64,000 bases of DNA, from NCBI GenBank assembly GCA_030015575.1, contig JASDDO010000006.1, positions 104,524,045 through 104,588,044 of the forward strand, in the 5' to 3' direction. This document shows positions 23,757 to 35,529 of the stretch, piece after piece (position 1 is the stretch's first letter; each line of letters opens with the position of its first letter). Source of the stretch: Agapanthus africanus (Eukaryota > Streptophyta > Magnoliopsida > Asparagales > Amaryllidaceae). The notes below the pieces were generated by a model. The model did no database searches and had not been told where the DNA came from. It saw only the letters and a program-made list of their open reading frames with translations. The position numbers were made by a program, and so were the translations under genes.

Positions 23757-25295
23757 ATATATATGTAGATGGTATCAGTAAGTACAAGCCTTTAGATCAG
23801 TACCCCAGTGCATGATATGATGATAAGGATACCAGATAAATGACGAGATAAATGTGATATTGACCCGTACCAAGATTTGGGATGCCGTACGATGGATTTA
23901 CCGTACGAGCTATATATTGATGATATATCCGCACTCTTGACTCGAGGATGTCATAATTATATATTATATCGTATGTGATACTATTAAGGCGGGATCACCG
24001 ACTATTATATTTATATATATATCGACTCAGATTTAGGTGGTTTCCTTACCTTTTCGTTTAGCCTGTTAGTTGGTTCTGTAATTTACTTGTAGATGTTAGA
24101 CTTGACTCGAGTCATACCTATTTCAAAACTAACGAATCGTGAGTATTTTAAAGACAGGACAATGGATTCTATGGATATTTCAAAGGACATACCTTTTCGT
24201 AAAAACACAGTAGTCCCTATTTACTAAACATCATAATTCGTGTTATTTCAAATGTCAAAACTGTGTGGCTCACATTTATTGATGTAGATTCATTGTTGTT
24301 GCGTGCATTATTCATTTTCCTCATATTCTTGCTATTCGCATCGCATCGCATGTTTAAATGTGCTTTTTGTTATATTAAACCCATGTTATCACGACACCAG
24401 CACCATTACCGATGATGCGTATGTCTACAAACACTTACTTGCCGGCTCACACATATCATTACCGGTAATTGCCATGTCACTTACACTTTAGAGAATATTA
24501 ATTCCTTGATATCACTTGTTAGCTGATAGTTCCGATATATTATTATTGTGTTAGATTAGATATTGCATTTATTTACTGTGTTATCTCATGCATGTATATT
24601 CATATATTCATTTGCCATCCAATAGTATTGGCCAGTACGGATTGCCGGAGCCCAGTATTCATTATTTTTTACATATTGATTTGAGATTTTGGATTTCCAT
24701 ATGATTTCTGGATTTGGAGAAACCGCAAAGATTTTATAAACTGATTATCATTTCTAAAAATAGAAAATGCTGTTTTCTCATGATATGATATGAGATATGT
24801 CCACCATGAGTTTTCTCGACTCTTCAGCGAGATCATACACCCGATTTAAGGAGGAGGAGGAACCGTCTGTGGGTGCATGGTGGACCCGGTGCTGTGCCCC
24901 GGGGCAAGATGGTCGCAGATGATGGCGTTGAGCCTGGCAGGGGAGCACTACTGACCGGTGATTGTATTGTGACTCGACGGATATCCGGAGGATACCGATC
25001 GGAGCATGGGCCATTCCGGATAACCGGAGCCCTAGATATTGAGATTTGATGATATGGGTCCGTCCGGATAGCCGGAGCCCTAGATATTGAGATTCGAGGA
25101 TACAGGCCAGTCCGGATTGCCGAAGCCTGAGATATTGATTTTTTGGGATTTATATATATTTTATGTCGATACTAGACACAGATTACCTATTGATTTCACT
25201 AATGATACCTCGTTTTATACATACAGAAATCTCACTAAATTAAGAAAACAGTTTTATCATTCATGAAGTATTCTGTTTTCATTATATTGCATTTC
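23757..25295 (+). repeat. Fragment of a gypsy LTR (B'), related to LTR B
   Basis: Aligns in order with the LTR B part from GTAGGTGGTATCAG (28593 in B1) onward: GATATTGACCCGTACC, the TA-rich stretch near 24005, CAAAACTAACG, the ATTACCGATGATG region, stem-loop II (GTCCACCATG 24799-24808 with CATGGTGGAC 24876-24885) and AATCTCACTAAATTA. More diverged from B than B copies are from each other. Its left part lies beyond copia D1, outside the window, and its right part is displaced by LTR C at 25296. Stem-loop I keeps only a 6-bp core here (ATTACC/GGTAAT, 24405-24410 and 24470-24475 approximately). Confidence 0.75.
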
Positions 25296-26361
25296 TGTAA
25301 CGCCTTAGATTTCGGTTAGTGTTAGTTTAGACGATAATGCGGATTTACTGTAAAAGGTTTACCAATTTGGGTTCCTCACTTTTTATAACAGTTAATTATT
25401 ATTTTAATATTATTTGTTATGGGCATGCACGCACGTGTGCACGTAAAAGTGAGGGTTTGTTTGTGCTAAAGTAGTATTAGCAACCATGACACTTAACCCT
25501 AATCAAATCCTTTGCTTTAATCTATTCTTGCTTTAACCTTAAATCTAGTCCTCTTGTTATTTGTTGTGAGAGGGAGAGAGATATTTCTTTTGGAGAGAGG
25601 AGGTGGAATGATGAGGTAGTGTGAATGCATTGATGGTGCATTAATGCAAGGTGCACTCACCTCTTGCACTTGCCTCTCTCTTTCTCTTTATTCATTCACT
25701 CATTATCTCTCACACTCATTTCTTTCTCTTATTTCTTCATCTCTCTTCAACTCAAACTGAACACTTCTTATTCTAACACAAATCCATCTCAAATCCTTCA
25801 CTAAATTCAGAAAATCACACCCTTTGCTTTGATTTTGCCTCTTGGATGCCTTGGAGCTAGGAAAGCTTGGATCTTTGAGTTCTTGAGGATAGGTAATGAT
25901 CTCTATCTGTTCTTTATGTTGTGGTAGTGATGTGTAGCCTTTTAGTTTCAGTTTTGATCGCTTTAAGTTTAGTTTTGTGTGAAATATCGTATTTTAGTGT
26001 CGATTTGTGATATCTGCGACCTGTTGTGACCCTGAGATTTTACCAGGAAACCAAACAATGTAGTTGTGTTGTAACAGTGACCATAGGACCTCACCTCAAG
26101 CACGAGACCCCCACGGACCTCGGCCGTTGACGTGAAGAGCATTTCCGACGAGATCGGTTTTCCAGTAGAGTTGGGGTTTGGGTTTTTGTCGGTAGGTCTC
26201 TGCAGTGGTTTAGGTGTGTTTGGTTTTGTTTGATTGTTTAGTTTTCTCTGTATGAAAAATCTGGGATCACATAAGTAGTTTCTAGTGATACGACTACGCG
26301 CGATACGTTATTCGACAAGGTCCGTGCACTTCGTGCTGGTTTTGCTCTTGGGTTGGTTTCA
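25296..26361 (+). repeat. LTR C, first part (gypsy, related to LTR A)
   Basis: Starts TGTAACGCCTTAGATTTCGG, similar to the LTR A start. It has the same layout as LTR A (AT-rich, GAGAGGGAGAGA tract near 25568, TC-rich run near 25675-25745, CpG-containing part near 26285-26330) but is clearly diverged. It stops at the TTTCA duplication where array B is inserted and continues at 47962. Confidence 0.8.
26357..26361. repeat. Target-site duplication TTTCA, left copy (array B)
   Basis: TTTCA precedes the first TG of array B, and TTTCA (47962-47966) follows its last CA. This shows a single insertion into LTR C. Confidence 0.9.
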
Positions 26362-28833
26362 TGTAACGTTTTGAAAATCGTTTCGGTAAAATTTCGGAAA
26401 ATCGGTAAAATAAGGGGGTTTTCTGTAAAACGTCAAAATACAAATATCTTTATTATAAAATTAAATATACATATTCTAGATATGTAATTGCTAGTATTTG
26501 GTGTTTATTGAGCCACTGGTAAAATTTCTAATTTTCTGAAATTTTTTCCGAAATTAATTATTTTAATATTATTTTAAGCCATCACTAATACATTTAATTA
26601 GGAAAAATTACAAATTGGAATGGGTTGAAACAAATTTTGTGCATCATAAAACATTAAACAAAATTATAACATGTGGTTTTGGAAATGAAATGAAGTTGTT
26701 AAACGGTGTTAGAAAATATCGAAGAAAAAGGCTTAAATTGTGAATTTAGTGTGAATGGATGTTTGGGGTATAGTATTTATCATTTTCCATCACCCCACAC
26801 CCATACCCACACTCACACACCCCCATTTTTCCTTCTCCTTGGCTGAATTTTCAGCAGCCACATCCCCATGTCCCCACTTCTTTTGATAAAAGAAAGAAAA
26901 CAAAAAGAAAAGTATCAGAATAGATAAAAGAGTTTGGTCTTTTGTTGATTTGGACTTTTCCCTCACCAGACCTCACACCACACTCTCTCTCTCCTCTCCC
27001 CCACCTGCATTGGCCGAGCCCCCTCTCCATTTTCAACCCCTTCATTCTTCATCTCTCTTTCTCTTTAAAAACTTCATCAAAAAATGCTTGAAAATCCAAA
27101 AAAATCCAAATCTAATCCCTACCCATTTCTCATTAGCCAAACTTGTATGTATCTAGGGAACAAGTTGGCATTTTATAGGCTTTGATTTCCATATTTGATC
27201 TCTTGATCATGAGGTATAATTCTAACCTTTTTGCTTAATTTGTTGTTAATTGTTTTAGGTTAGCTGAATTAAATGTTTAATTAAGTTTTTAATTAGTTCT
27301 AAGTGCATGATTTAAAATTCAAGATAGGGGTTTGAATTAAAATTGGTATTTTGTGTTGGAAGATTATGGTTGTGTGGTGTAATTGACATTTTAATGTTAT
27401 GCTAAAACTAATTTAGTTGCTAGTTGCAAAAGGTTAAATTTAAATTGTAGTAATTTTAAGAAATTGCAAACTAGGTTTTTGTGAAATACATATATAATTG
27501 AGATTAAAATGTAATTAAGTTTTTCATGACAACATTAACATTATAATGAGTGGTTTAATATCTTATGTTATGCAAAACCAAGCTTAATTGTTGAATTGTG
27601 AATTTTGCTTTAAAAAGTGTTAAAAATTGATATTTTTGCAAACTAGGATTTTCGAATTTATGCAAATTGATGAGAATAAATTATAGAAATGGTTTATATG
27701 ACTTAGTTATGATATTTAGTGGATATTGTGGCCGCTAGATTTGTTTAAACATCGAGTTTTGTTCTAAAACGGTTAATTTTGCTTGCTAGATTTTCAGAAA
27801 AATAGCTTTTAAAGTGAGTTTGAGGTTTTGTGAATTGCAACTATTTCATATTATAATTAGTATTTGTAAATGTGTAAATGGGTGTGTTTGGATTTTTCTC
27901 GATGGTTTGACGTTTGTACATCGACATCGAGGATTGGTTTGGCTATCCTTGCATGCGTATGCGATAGGTTTTGACCTATGTGTGATACGCGTGCCGATTT
28001 GGTTTTCGTATGCCGTTTCGATTTAGAATTGGGTTTTAATGCGATACGGTGCGTTATGATATGTAGGTACCCCCATGTGGACTTCGAAATGACAAGCAAG
28101 CGCGTGGCGACATCGGCACTGGCGAGCGAGGACCAGGAGAGTAGATTTATATCTACGGGGAAAAGTCGGGAGGATGGCGTATAGCTCCCCCGCAGTTCGT
28201 GGTGATGTATAGGAATACGTAAACACACATATTTTTAGTATATGTTGAATTGATATTATTGATGATAATGATGGACTTTTGGTGTTCTGTGATTGGTTTA
28301 GTGTAGTTGCGAAACTCTAGAGTAGGGGTTGCACCTATACACACACATGCACATACTTGCATACATCCTTTATTTTACATGTGCATATATGGGATTATAT
28401 ATTTATGTGTTCACATGGGTATGGGACTTTGTGTTCATGTACTGGATTTGAGGATAGTACTTGGGATCTGAGATGGGTCGATGAGATTTGATTTGAGGCC
28501 GTGAGATCGGTGATTTGGCAGGGTTCGTATTTGAGATATGACACGACGTTGTAGCGGGTCCTTTGACGTAGTGTTTCACACACGTGCATGCATACGTAGG
28601 TGGTATCAGTATTGTACTAGACAAAGATCTGTGCCCGGATTATGATCTTTGATAAAGGGGATATCTGATGAATAGTGTGATGAATATGATATTGACCCGT
28701 ACCCAGATTTGGGATGTCGTACGACAGACTTACGTACGAGCTATATATTGATGTTTGATCCGCACACTTACCTTGGGAATATCTGATTATAGATATGGTA
28801 TCGGATATGATATTATCGAGGCGGGATCATCGA

Positions 28834-28836
<3 letters not shown>

Positions 28837-28878
<42 letters not shown>
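28837..28878. repeat. (TA)n microsatellite in LTR B1
   Basis: About 42 bases of alternating TA. The matching place has about 36 bases in B2 (38396-38431) and a shorter TA run plus TATG repeats in B3 (45837-45864). Confidence 0.9.
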
Positions 28879-28886
<8 letters not shown>

Positions 28887-29272
28887 CGACTCAGATATTA
28901 GGCGGTTTCCTTACCTTCAGTCAGCTGGTTAGTTCAGCAGTATAGTTTAGTGTAGTTGTTAGACTACGTTAGATTCCTACCTATTTCAAAACTAACGGAT
29001 CGTGGGTATTTTGAAAGACAGGTCAAGGGATTCTACGGATATTTCAAAAAGACGTATCTTTTATTAAAAACATCGTTGCCCTTATTTTCAAAACTGCACG
29101 ATTCGTGTTATTTCAAATGGCACCACTGTGGAACTCATATTTTATTATATGCCGATTAGTTATCATTGTGTTTAGTATTCAGCTCCCGCACATTATTGTT
29201 GTTGCTCCGCATCGCATACTTATTGTAATTCATATATCATTATTGATATCATGTTGTTTGGACACCAGCACC

Positions 29273-29338
29273 ATTACCGATGATGCGTATGTACCACATA
29301 CACTTACATGCCGGCTCACACACATCTTCATCGGTAAT
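29273..29338 (+). other. Conserved stem-loop I in LTR B1
   Basis: ATTACCGATGA (29273-29283) pairs perfectly with TCATCGGTAAT (29328-29338). An inner hairpin GTATGT-ACC-ACATAC (29287-29301) sits in the loop. Copies: 38822-38887 (B2) and 46250-46315 (B3). Confidence 0.7.
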
Positions 29339-29652
29339 TGCCATGTCACGTACACTTAGAAAATACTATTTCTTAACATAGCTTGATAGTTAGTAGTTTG
29401 ACATGATATTAGTATACTTGCCTTATATGTTAGTTTCGACATTGTAGTTATTACTTGTCACTTCATGCATACTGTTATTCATTGTTATGCCGCATTCATG
29501 GATTCTCATGCCTATATTCACTAGTTTATGTGCTGTTGAGGTTTTGGATTCAGATTTCCATGATATTTCTGGATTTGGGAACCGCGTGTATTTCAAAGGA
29601 GAATATGTAATTGTTTTAAAAACCCGGTTACCCTGATATGATATTTTAGTGT

Positions 29653-29739
29653 GTCCACCATGTGTTTTCTCGGTGCTGAGAGCTACATGTGAGACGCGAG
29701 TTCGAGGTGTGGCGGAACCGTTTCGGGTACATGGTGGAC
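29653..29739 (+). other. Conserved stem-loop II in LTR B1
   Basis: GTCCACCATG (29653-29662) pairs perfectly with CATGGTGGAC (29730-29739). Copies: 39202-39288 (B2, right arm CATGATGGAC, one mismatch) and 46630-46716 (B3, perfect). Confidence 0.65.
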
Positions 29740-31188
29740 CCGGTAAGGTACCCCGGGGCAAGAAGCACGTGGTGATGACGATGTGAGCTGGGCAGGGGGG
29801 ATTACCTACCTGTGATTTTACCCGACGCATCGGATATCCGGAGGATACCGTCGTGGTCTTGAGATGTATGGTAGGGGCCGGTCTGGACTGACGGCGCCCT
29901 AGATATTGAGATTAAGACATTGATATTTCGAGATATTGAGGTACTGAGATTTGATGATATAGGCCAATCCGGATAGCTGGAGCCTGAGATTTTGAGACAT
30001 TGAGATTTATGGTTTGTGTCGATGCTAGACACTGCTTATGCTGATTTCATTTATGATACCTCATTTTAAAAATACAAAGGAAATCTCACTAAATTATGAA
30101 AGCGATTTCTTTAGTACATGTATTATGTTTTCATGCATTCATACATCATCCATATGATATATTGCTACCTGAGGCACTGACACGGGCACATGGGATTACA
30201 CTTTGGTTAGTCATTTATCCTAGCCATTGTTATAGGCTGTTGGTTATATATTTGAGGATATATTATCATCGTTGACCTAGGATTGCGTTGTTCATGCGAT
30301 TTCTGTTCGTAGATGTTTCTCTACTCACGAGTTGGCAACTCATCCACGTTGTGCCACAGTTTTTTGCAGGTTTTGCCGTACAGGTTTCATTACGGCTTTG
30401 CTGGCACTGCTTCTTTTGGGTGACTTACTAGTAGATGGGTTTATTTGTATCGCACCCATCATTATACCTTGTATATTATTATTCTGTTGTATTTAGAAGT
30501 TCCATCAACCAAACATGTATTTATTTCAGAGATAGAGTCCTGTGATGTTTATTCTTTCGACCTTAGAGTCGCGTGTTGTATTTTTATGGATTTCTTGCTG
30601 TTTTGAGTTTCCTTTTGTGTTTTGATCCTCGCCTTTGGCCTCGTATATTATATTGCTTCCGTGGTTATGACCGTCGATTGACGAAGAGCTAGCTCCCGCT
30701 TGGGGATGCCTTTTTATTGATTTCGTACACTATTCATGTTGTATCTCGTTTGGGGGCCAGTATTTACAAAGGAGAATCTGCCGAAATTTTCAGAAAATAC
30801 TTGATGTTTTCAAGGCGCATAATTCGGCTTATGCTATTAAAACTACTCGTTTTAAATTGGTTTTTCCTTCACTCCACTGCTTCTTTGGTTTTGATTTCTG
30901 GGTTTTGGCTTACTTAGATTACGTAGGCCTCGAGACGTTTCGTAATTTATGTGCCGGTCATGTTCCGTACTTTCGGGTCGTGACAAAGTTGGTATCAGAG
31001 CCAGGTTTTACCTTCGGAGCGTAGGATGACCCTTGGTTGATGGAGTAGGTGACTAAAGTAGAGTGACGTACCGTGGGTATGTTCCGCAGCATACTTACGA
31101 TACGCTACTCCGCTTAAGAAGCCTTAGGATGTACATTTCTTTGCTCAGTATTATATTCATTCATGATCTAGCCTCATCGGTACCAGTT

Positions 31189-31437
31189 ATGGTTTTGCTG
31201 CCACGATTACGGGCAAGGAGAACTACGGCTAGAGTTGCTGTCAGCACGAGCTCGTCACGAACGAGGACTGACTTGGGCGTGATTCCGGTGACACACGATT
31301 ACAGAGATGTGTCATTTTATTGTGTTTTCAAGCCACGAGTGTTTGATGGATCGTTGTATGAGATTTCTCGGACATGCAGATCGGCAGCAGAGGATTGGGC
31401 CACCAACAGAGGCCAACCAGATTTTGATGACCGTTGA
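31189..31437 (+). pseudogene. Gag N-terminal remnant, B interior 1
   Basis: About 82 codons starting MVLLPRLRARRTTARV and continuing SSRTRTDLGVIPV, aligning with the A gag start ([14 protein letters not shown], then [13 protein letters not shown]). It is followed by FKPRVFDGS, matching the LKPPVFTGT block of A but far closer to the start, so an internal piece is deleted. It ends at a stop. In interior 2 the copy at 40682 has TGA at the sixth codon. Probably not a functional Gag. A homologous remnant rather than chance, because order and spacing of the leader are kept too. Confidence 0.7.
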
Positions 31438-32589
31438 TGTATTGCTTATTCATGATGATTGAGGCACTGTTCAGCGTGCAGACGAGTGAGACAGTTATTG
31501 CTGCGAACGACGAGATATCGCCCCATATGTTGGAGCTATTGCAGTACGAGTTATACTAAGAGATGATAGAAGGTCGCTAGTCACCCGAGGATGAATGACT
31601 AGGACATGTGTTTCGTTCGCCTACCCCGATGCGAGGTCAACAGATAGATTTATTCCAGCTAGAGACGACATCACACGGAGACGTTGAGAGTCGAAAGAGA
31701 TGATCGGATGTCAAAAACCAATTATTCCAAGTTTAAAGTATTCGGAAGAGCATGCAGGCAATTCTATGGACCCTCTAGAAGAATGAAACCCTAACTCGAC
31801 TTAATGACCGTGTGAAAGATTTTGAACCTTAGGGTTTGCGGCAGTTCCGCGGCGCCATTAGTGAGGCTTAGGTTTGCCCTTCTACGGATGTACCATCGAT
31901 GCTGTGGTATGTACTCGATACTATTAAACTGTACCCAAGATGTTGAGCTCTTGGGGGATTATAAGGTTTTGACAAATCGATCGGATGGTTCGACTTCTTT
32001 CGGATGCTAGCTGGGGAGATGCATTTCTTGGGAGACTCCAGATACGAGGATAGCCATTGGAGCTCAATCCATGCAGCCACGATGAGACGAGTCCAAAGCA
32101 GTCGAGATTTGAGAAAAGTGGAGTAAGTGGTTCGTACAAGATCTGGATAAGATGACGTTCCACTCCGCCGACATAAGAGATGCGATACGCATGCCGATGC
32201 ATTGTACTTGGATATACCTTCCAGCAGGAGTCGTGACGAGTATGAAGCCGTTCCGGAACAAGGAACGGATATAGTAAGAGGCGATGACTTCCGGACAGTT
32301 CGGTTGAGACGAGATTTGGGAGAGACCTCGACAGGACCTTTCTGGGATAAATTACAAGAAGTCTTGGACCCAAGAGTGGTCATGTTATGCATACCAGCAG
32401 GCCAGAGTTCAGGATGATCGACGAGACATGCTATGAGTGACCACGACAGTTGGCTAGAGGTTCTTGGAGGAGGTGCTCGAGCGGGACTATTCCGCCATAC
32501 TTGATTTCGGTATTTTGGGCGATCTATTCGCATGATTGATTTGATGGTTGGGTTTCATGACATTTGCTTTCATGCACCATGGTTGCACC

Positions 32590-33165
32590 TATTGAGTATT
32601 TACGATTTTTTCACAGTTGTTGCACTTGTTATCGTTTTCGTTCTTTGGTTTCTCATGTTTATGATTTTAGGGGTTTCATACAATTGAGCTGATTTTGGTG
32701 CATATGTACGCACACGATTTGGTTTTTGCACCCGGTATGGTTCACATATGCTTGCAGTGCAGTGATACGCATTTTGTGCACTTAGATGCGCTGGACTTCG
32801 ATTTCGATTATGATGCTCGATATTGGTTTTGTGCACTTTGTGCACCTGATTGGATTTTGCGCATGTTCGATGCTAGATATTGGATTTCATGATTTCGTGC
32901 ATGATGGATGCACCTGATTTAGATTTTCGCGCATGTTGGGCGCATGTTATGAGGTACGATTTTGGTGCATACCAAATGCACTAAATCGAGATTCTTCGTG
33001 TATGTCAGATGCACCTGATTTTGCTGTCAGGCAGACTCGTTGCCTATGACAGATGTTGGGTGCACACCCGTTGCACCTAGATGTTGTTTCTGTGCACATG
33101 TATGACACATTTATAGATTTCGATTTCCGTGCGCACCAGACGCACATGGCATTCATATATATATT
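32590..33165 (+). repeat. GTGCA-rich degenerate repeats, B interior 1
   Basis: Many TGCAC and GTGCA words, with recurring units such as TGCACCTGATTNGATTTT and GCGCATGTT at about 32850 and 32908 and a shorter one near 33009. The same block is at about 42070-42640 in interior 2. It replaces the place where pol would be. No coding support. Confidence 0.6.
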
Positions 33166-33785
33166 TGGGACTGATTTATGTTGGAGCAGTATATTTTATG
33201 ATATTTGCTATTTGGTTTAGTACTGAGCAGGACTAGTCACAGGACAGTACCTGAGTATATTTTTTCATGCATTGATAGTTATCGAAGGGATTTCCAAAGA
33301 AGAGCTATAGTCTCAGTATTTACCTACATGTCCGAGATGACACGAAACATTTTATAAAGGAAACCCTTCAGAAATTGCTTTCAAAACGGCAGGACGTGCA
33401 TATTAAATAAAGGATATATATATATGTAGTTATTTTCTTATGATAGACGTCCGCCACAGTGCAGTATTATGCGCATTGCATAACGACTTTAAAAGATTTG
33501 GCATGCATTTTCTTCAGATATTTACATATATAGATTGGATATTTACATGTATAGTTTCGAGTTATATCACATTGGTTTTGTATTGGATTTTACATTTGTG
33601 TCTTTACCATGACTCCGATGATTGAGGGATGCTTGACGGAGTTTTGATTTTGAGTTATATGCTCATTTTTCATGCGCATGCGCATGCACTGCGCTACGAT
33701 TTGTTTTATTTATTTATGATTTCGGAGCCCCGACGACTTGATGGTTTTGCTTAGATGTTTTAGTATTTGGAGGGAGTTTTAATTT

Positions 33786-33820
33786 AAATTCGGGGACCGA
33801 ATTTCTTTAAGGGGGGAAAA
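33786..33820 (+). other. Pre-PPT hairpin and polypurine tract, B interior 1
   Basis: AAATTCGG (33786-33793) pairs with CCGAATTT (33797-33804) around loop GGA. The tract AAGGGGGGAAAA (33809-33820) lies one base before LTR B2. Interior 2 has the copy at 43308-43342, with one stem base C to T (a possible G-U pair). Confidence 0.8.
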
Positions 33821-33821
33821 T

Positions 33822-35529
33822 TGTAACGTTTTGAAAATCGTTTCGGTGAAATTTCGGAAAATCGGTAAAATAAGTGGGTTTTCTGTAAAATATCAAAATA
33901 CAAATATATTTATTATAAAATTAAATATACATATTCTAGCTATGTAATTGCTAGTATTTGGTGTTTATTGAGTCACTGGTAAAATTTCTAATTTTCTGAA
34001 AAATTTTCCGAAATTAATTATTTTAATATTATTTTAAGCCGTCACTAATACATTTAATTAGGGAAAATTAAAAATTGGAATGGGTTGAAACAAATTTTTT
34101 GCATCATAACACATTAAAAAAAATTTTAACATGCGGTTTTTGAAATGAAATGAAGTTGTTAAACGGTGTTAGAAAATATCGAAGAAAAAGGCTTAAATTA
34201 TGAATTTAGTGTAAATGGATGTTTGGGGTATAGTATTTATCATTTTCCATCACTCCACACCCATACCCACACTCACACACCCCCAATTTTCCTTCTCCTA
34301 GGCTGAATTTCCAGCAGCCACATCCCCATTTCCCCACTTCTTTTGATAAAAGAAAGAAAACAAAAAGATAAGTATGAGAATAGTTAAAAGAGTTTGGTCT
34401 TTTGTTGATTTGGACTTTTCCCTCACTATACCTCACACCACACTCTCTCTCTCCTCTCCCCCACCTGCATTGGCCGAGCCCCCCTTCCATTTTCAACCCC
34501 TTCATTCTTCATCTCTCTTTCTCTTTAACAAATTCATCAAAAATGCTTGAAAATCCACAAAAATCGAAATCTAATCCCTACCCATTTCTCATCAGCCAAA
34601 CTTGTATGGATCTAGGGAACAAGTTGGCATTTTAGAGGCTTTGATTTCCATATTTGATCTCTTGATCATGAGGTATAATTCTAACCTTTTGGCTTAATTT
34701 GTTGTTAATTGATTTAGGTTAGCTTAATGAAATGTTTAATTAAGTTTTTAATTAGTTCGAAGTGCATGATTTAAAATTCAAGAGAGGTGTTTGAATTCAA
34801 ATTGGTATTTTGTGTTGTGAGATTATGGTTGTGTGGTGTAATTGACATATTAATGTTATGCTAAAACTAATTTAGTTGCTAGTTGCAAAAGGTTAAATTT
34901 AAATTGTAGTAATTTTAAGAAATTGCAAACTAGGTTTTAGTGAATAACATATATAATTGAGATTAAAATGTAATTATGTTTTTCATGACATCATTAACAT
35001 TATAATGAGTGGTTTAATATCTTATGTTATGCAAAACCAAGTTTAATTGTTGAATTGTGAATTTTGCTTTAAAAGGTGTTAAAAATTGATATTTTTGCAA
35101 AGTGGGATTTTGGAATTTATGCAAATTGATGAGAATAAATTATAGAAATAGATTATATGAATTAGTTATGATATTTAGTAGATATTGTGGCCGCTAGATT
35201 TGTTTAAACATCGAGTTTTGTACTAAAATGGTTAATTTTTCTTGCTAGATTTTCAGAAAAATTGCTTTTAAAGTGAGTTTGAGGTTTTTGTGAATTGCAA
35301 CATATTTCATATTATAATTAGTATTTGTAAATGTGTAAATGGGTGTGTTTCGATTTTTCTCGATGGTTTGACGTTTGTACATCGACATCGAGGATTGGTT
35401 TGGCTATCCTTGCATGCGTATGCGATAGGTTTTGACCTATGTGTGATACGCATGCCGATTTGGTTTTCGTATGCCGTTTCGATTTCGAATTGTGTTTTAA
35501 TGCGATACGGTGCGTTATGATATGTAGGT
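33822..35529 (+). repeat. LTR B2, first part
   Basis: Middle LTR of array B up to the copia LTR insertion. Matches B1 from 26362 to about 28069. Confidence 0.88.

Larger units (their letters stand above)
26362..30985 (+). repeat. LTR B1 (5' LTR of array B)
   Basis: A 4624-bp LTR. Landmarks: pyrimidine-rich stretch near 26980-27065; hairpin GTAGAT/ATCTAC at 28141-28156 (the donor-like GTGAG is GAGAG here); TA repeat at 28837-28878; stem-loop I at 29273-29338; stem-loop II at 29653-29739; palindrome GAGTTGGCAACTC at 30329-30341; ending GGTCGTGACA. Short ORFs inside are not shared as open frames by B2 and B3. Confidence 0.9.
30986..33821 (+). mobile_element. Interior 1 of non-autonomous array B
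   Basis: 2836 bp between LTRs B1 and B2. PBS TGGTATCAGAGCC at 30990-31002; a leader very like that of A, including the hairpin at 31072-31099; a gag-start remnant at 31189-31437; then about 1.1 kb with no recognisable domain; a GTGCA-rich repetitive stretch (about 32590-33165); a pre-PPT hairpin (33786-33804) and purine tract (33809-33820). No protease, RT, RNase H or integrase motif in any frame. The open frame on the minus strand at 31868-32533 is broken in interior 2. Confidence 0.85.

Noticed and set aside
31868-32533. 221-codon minus-strand frame in B interior 1
   Set aside because: The same region in interior 2 is broken into short frames (41360-42025), and composition and content do not resemble a gene.
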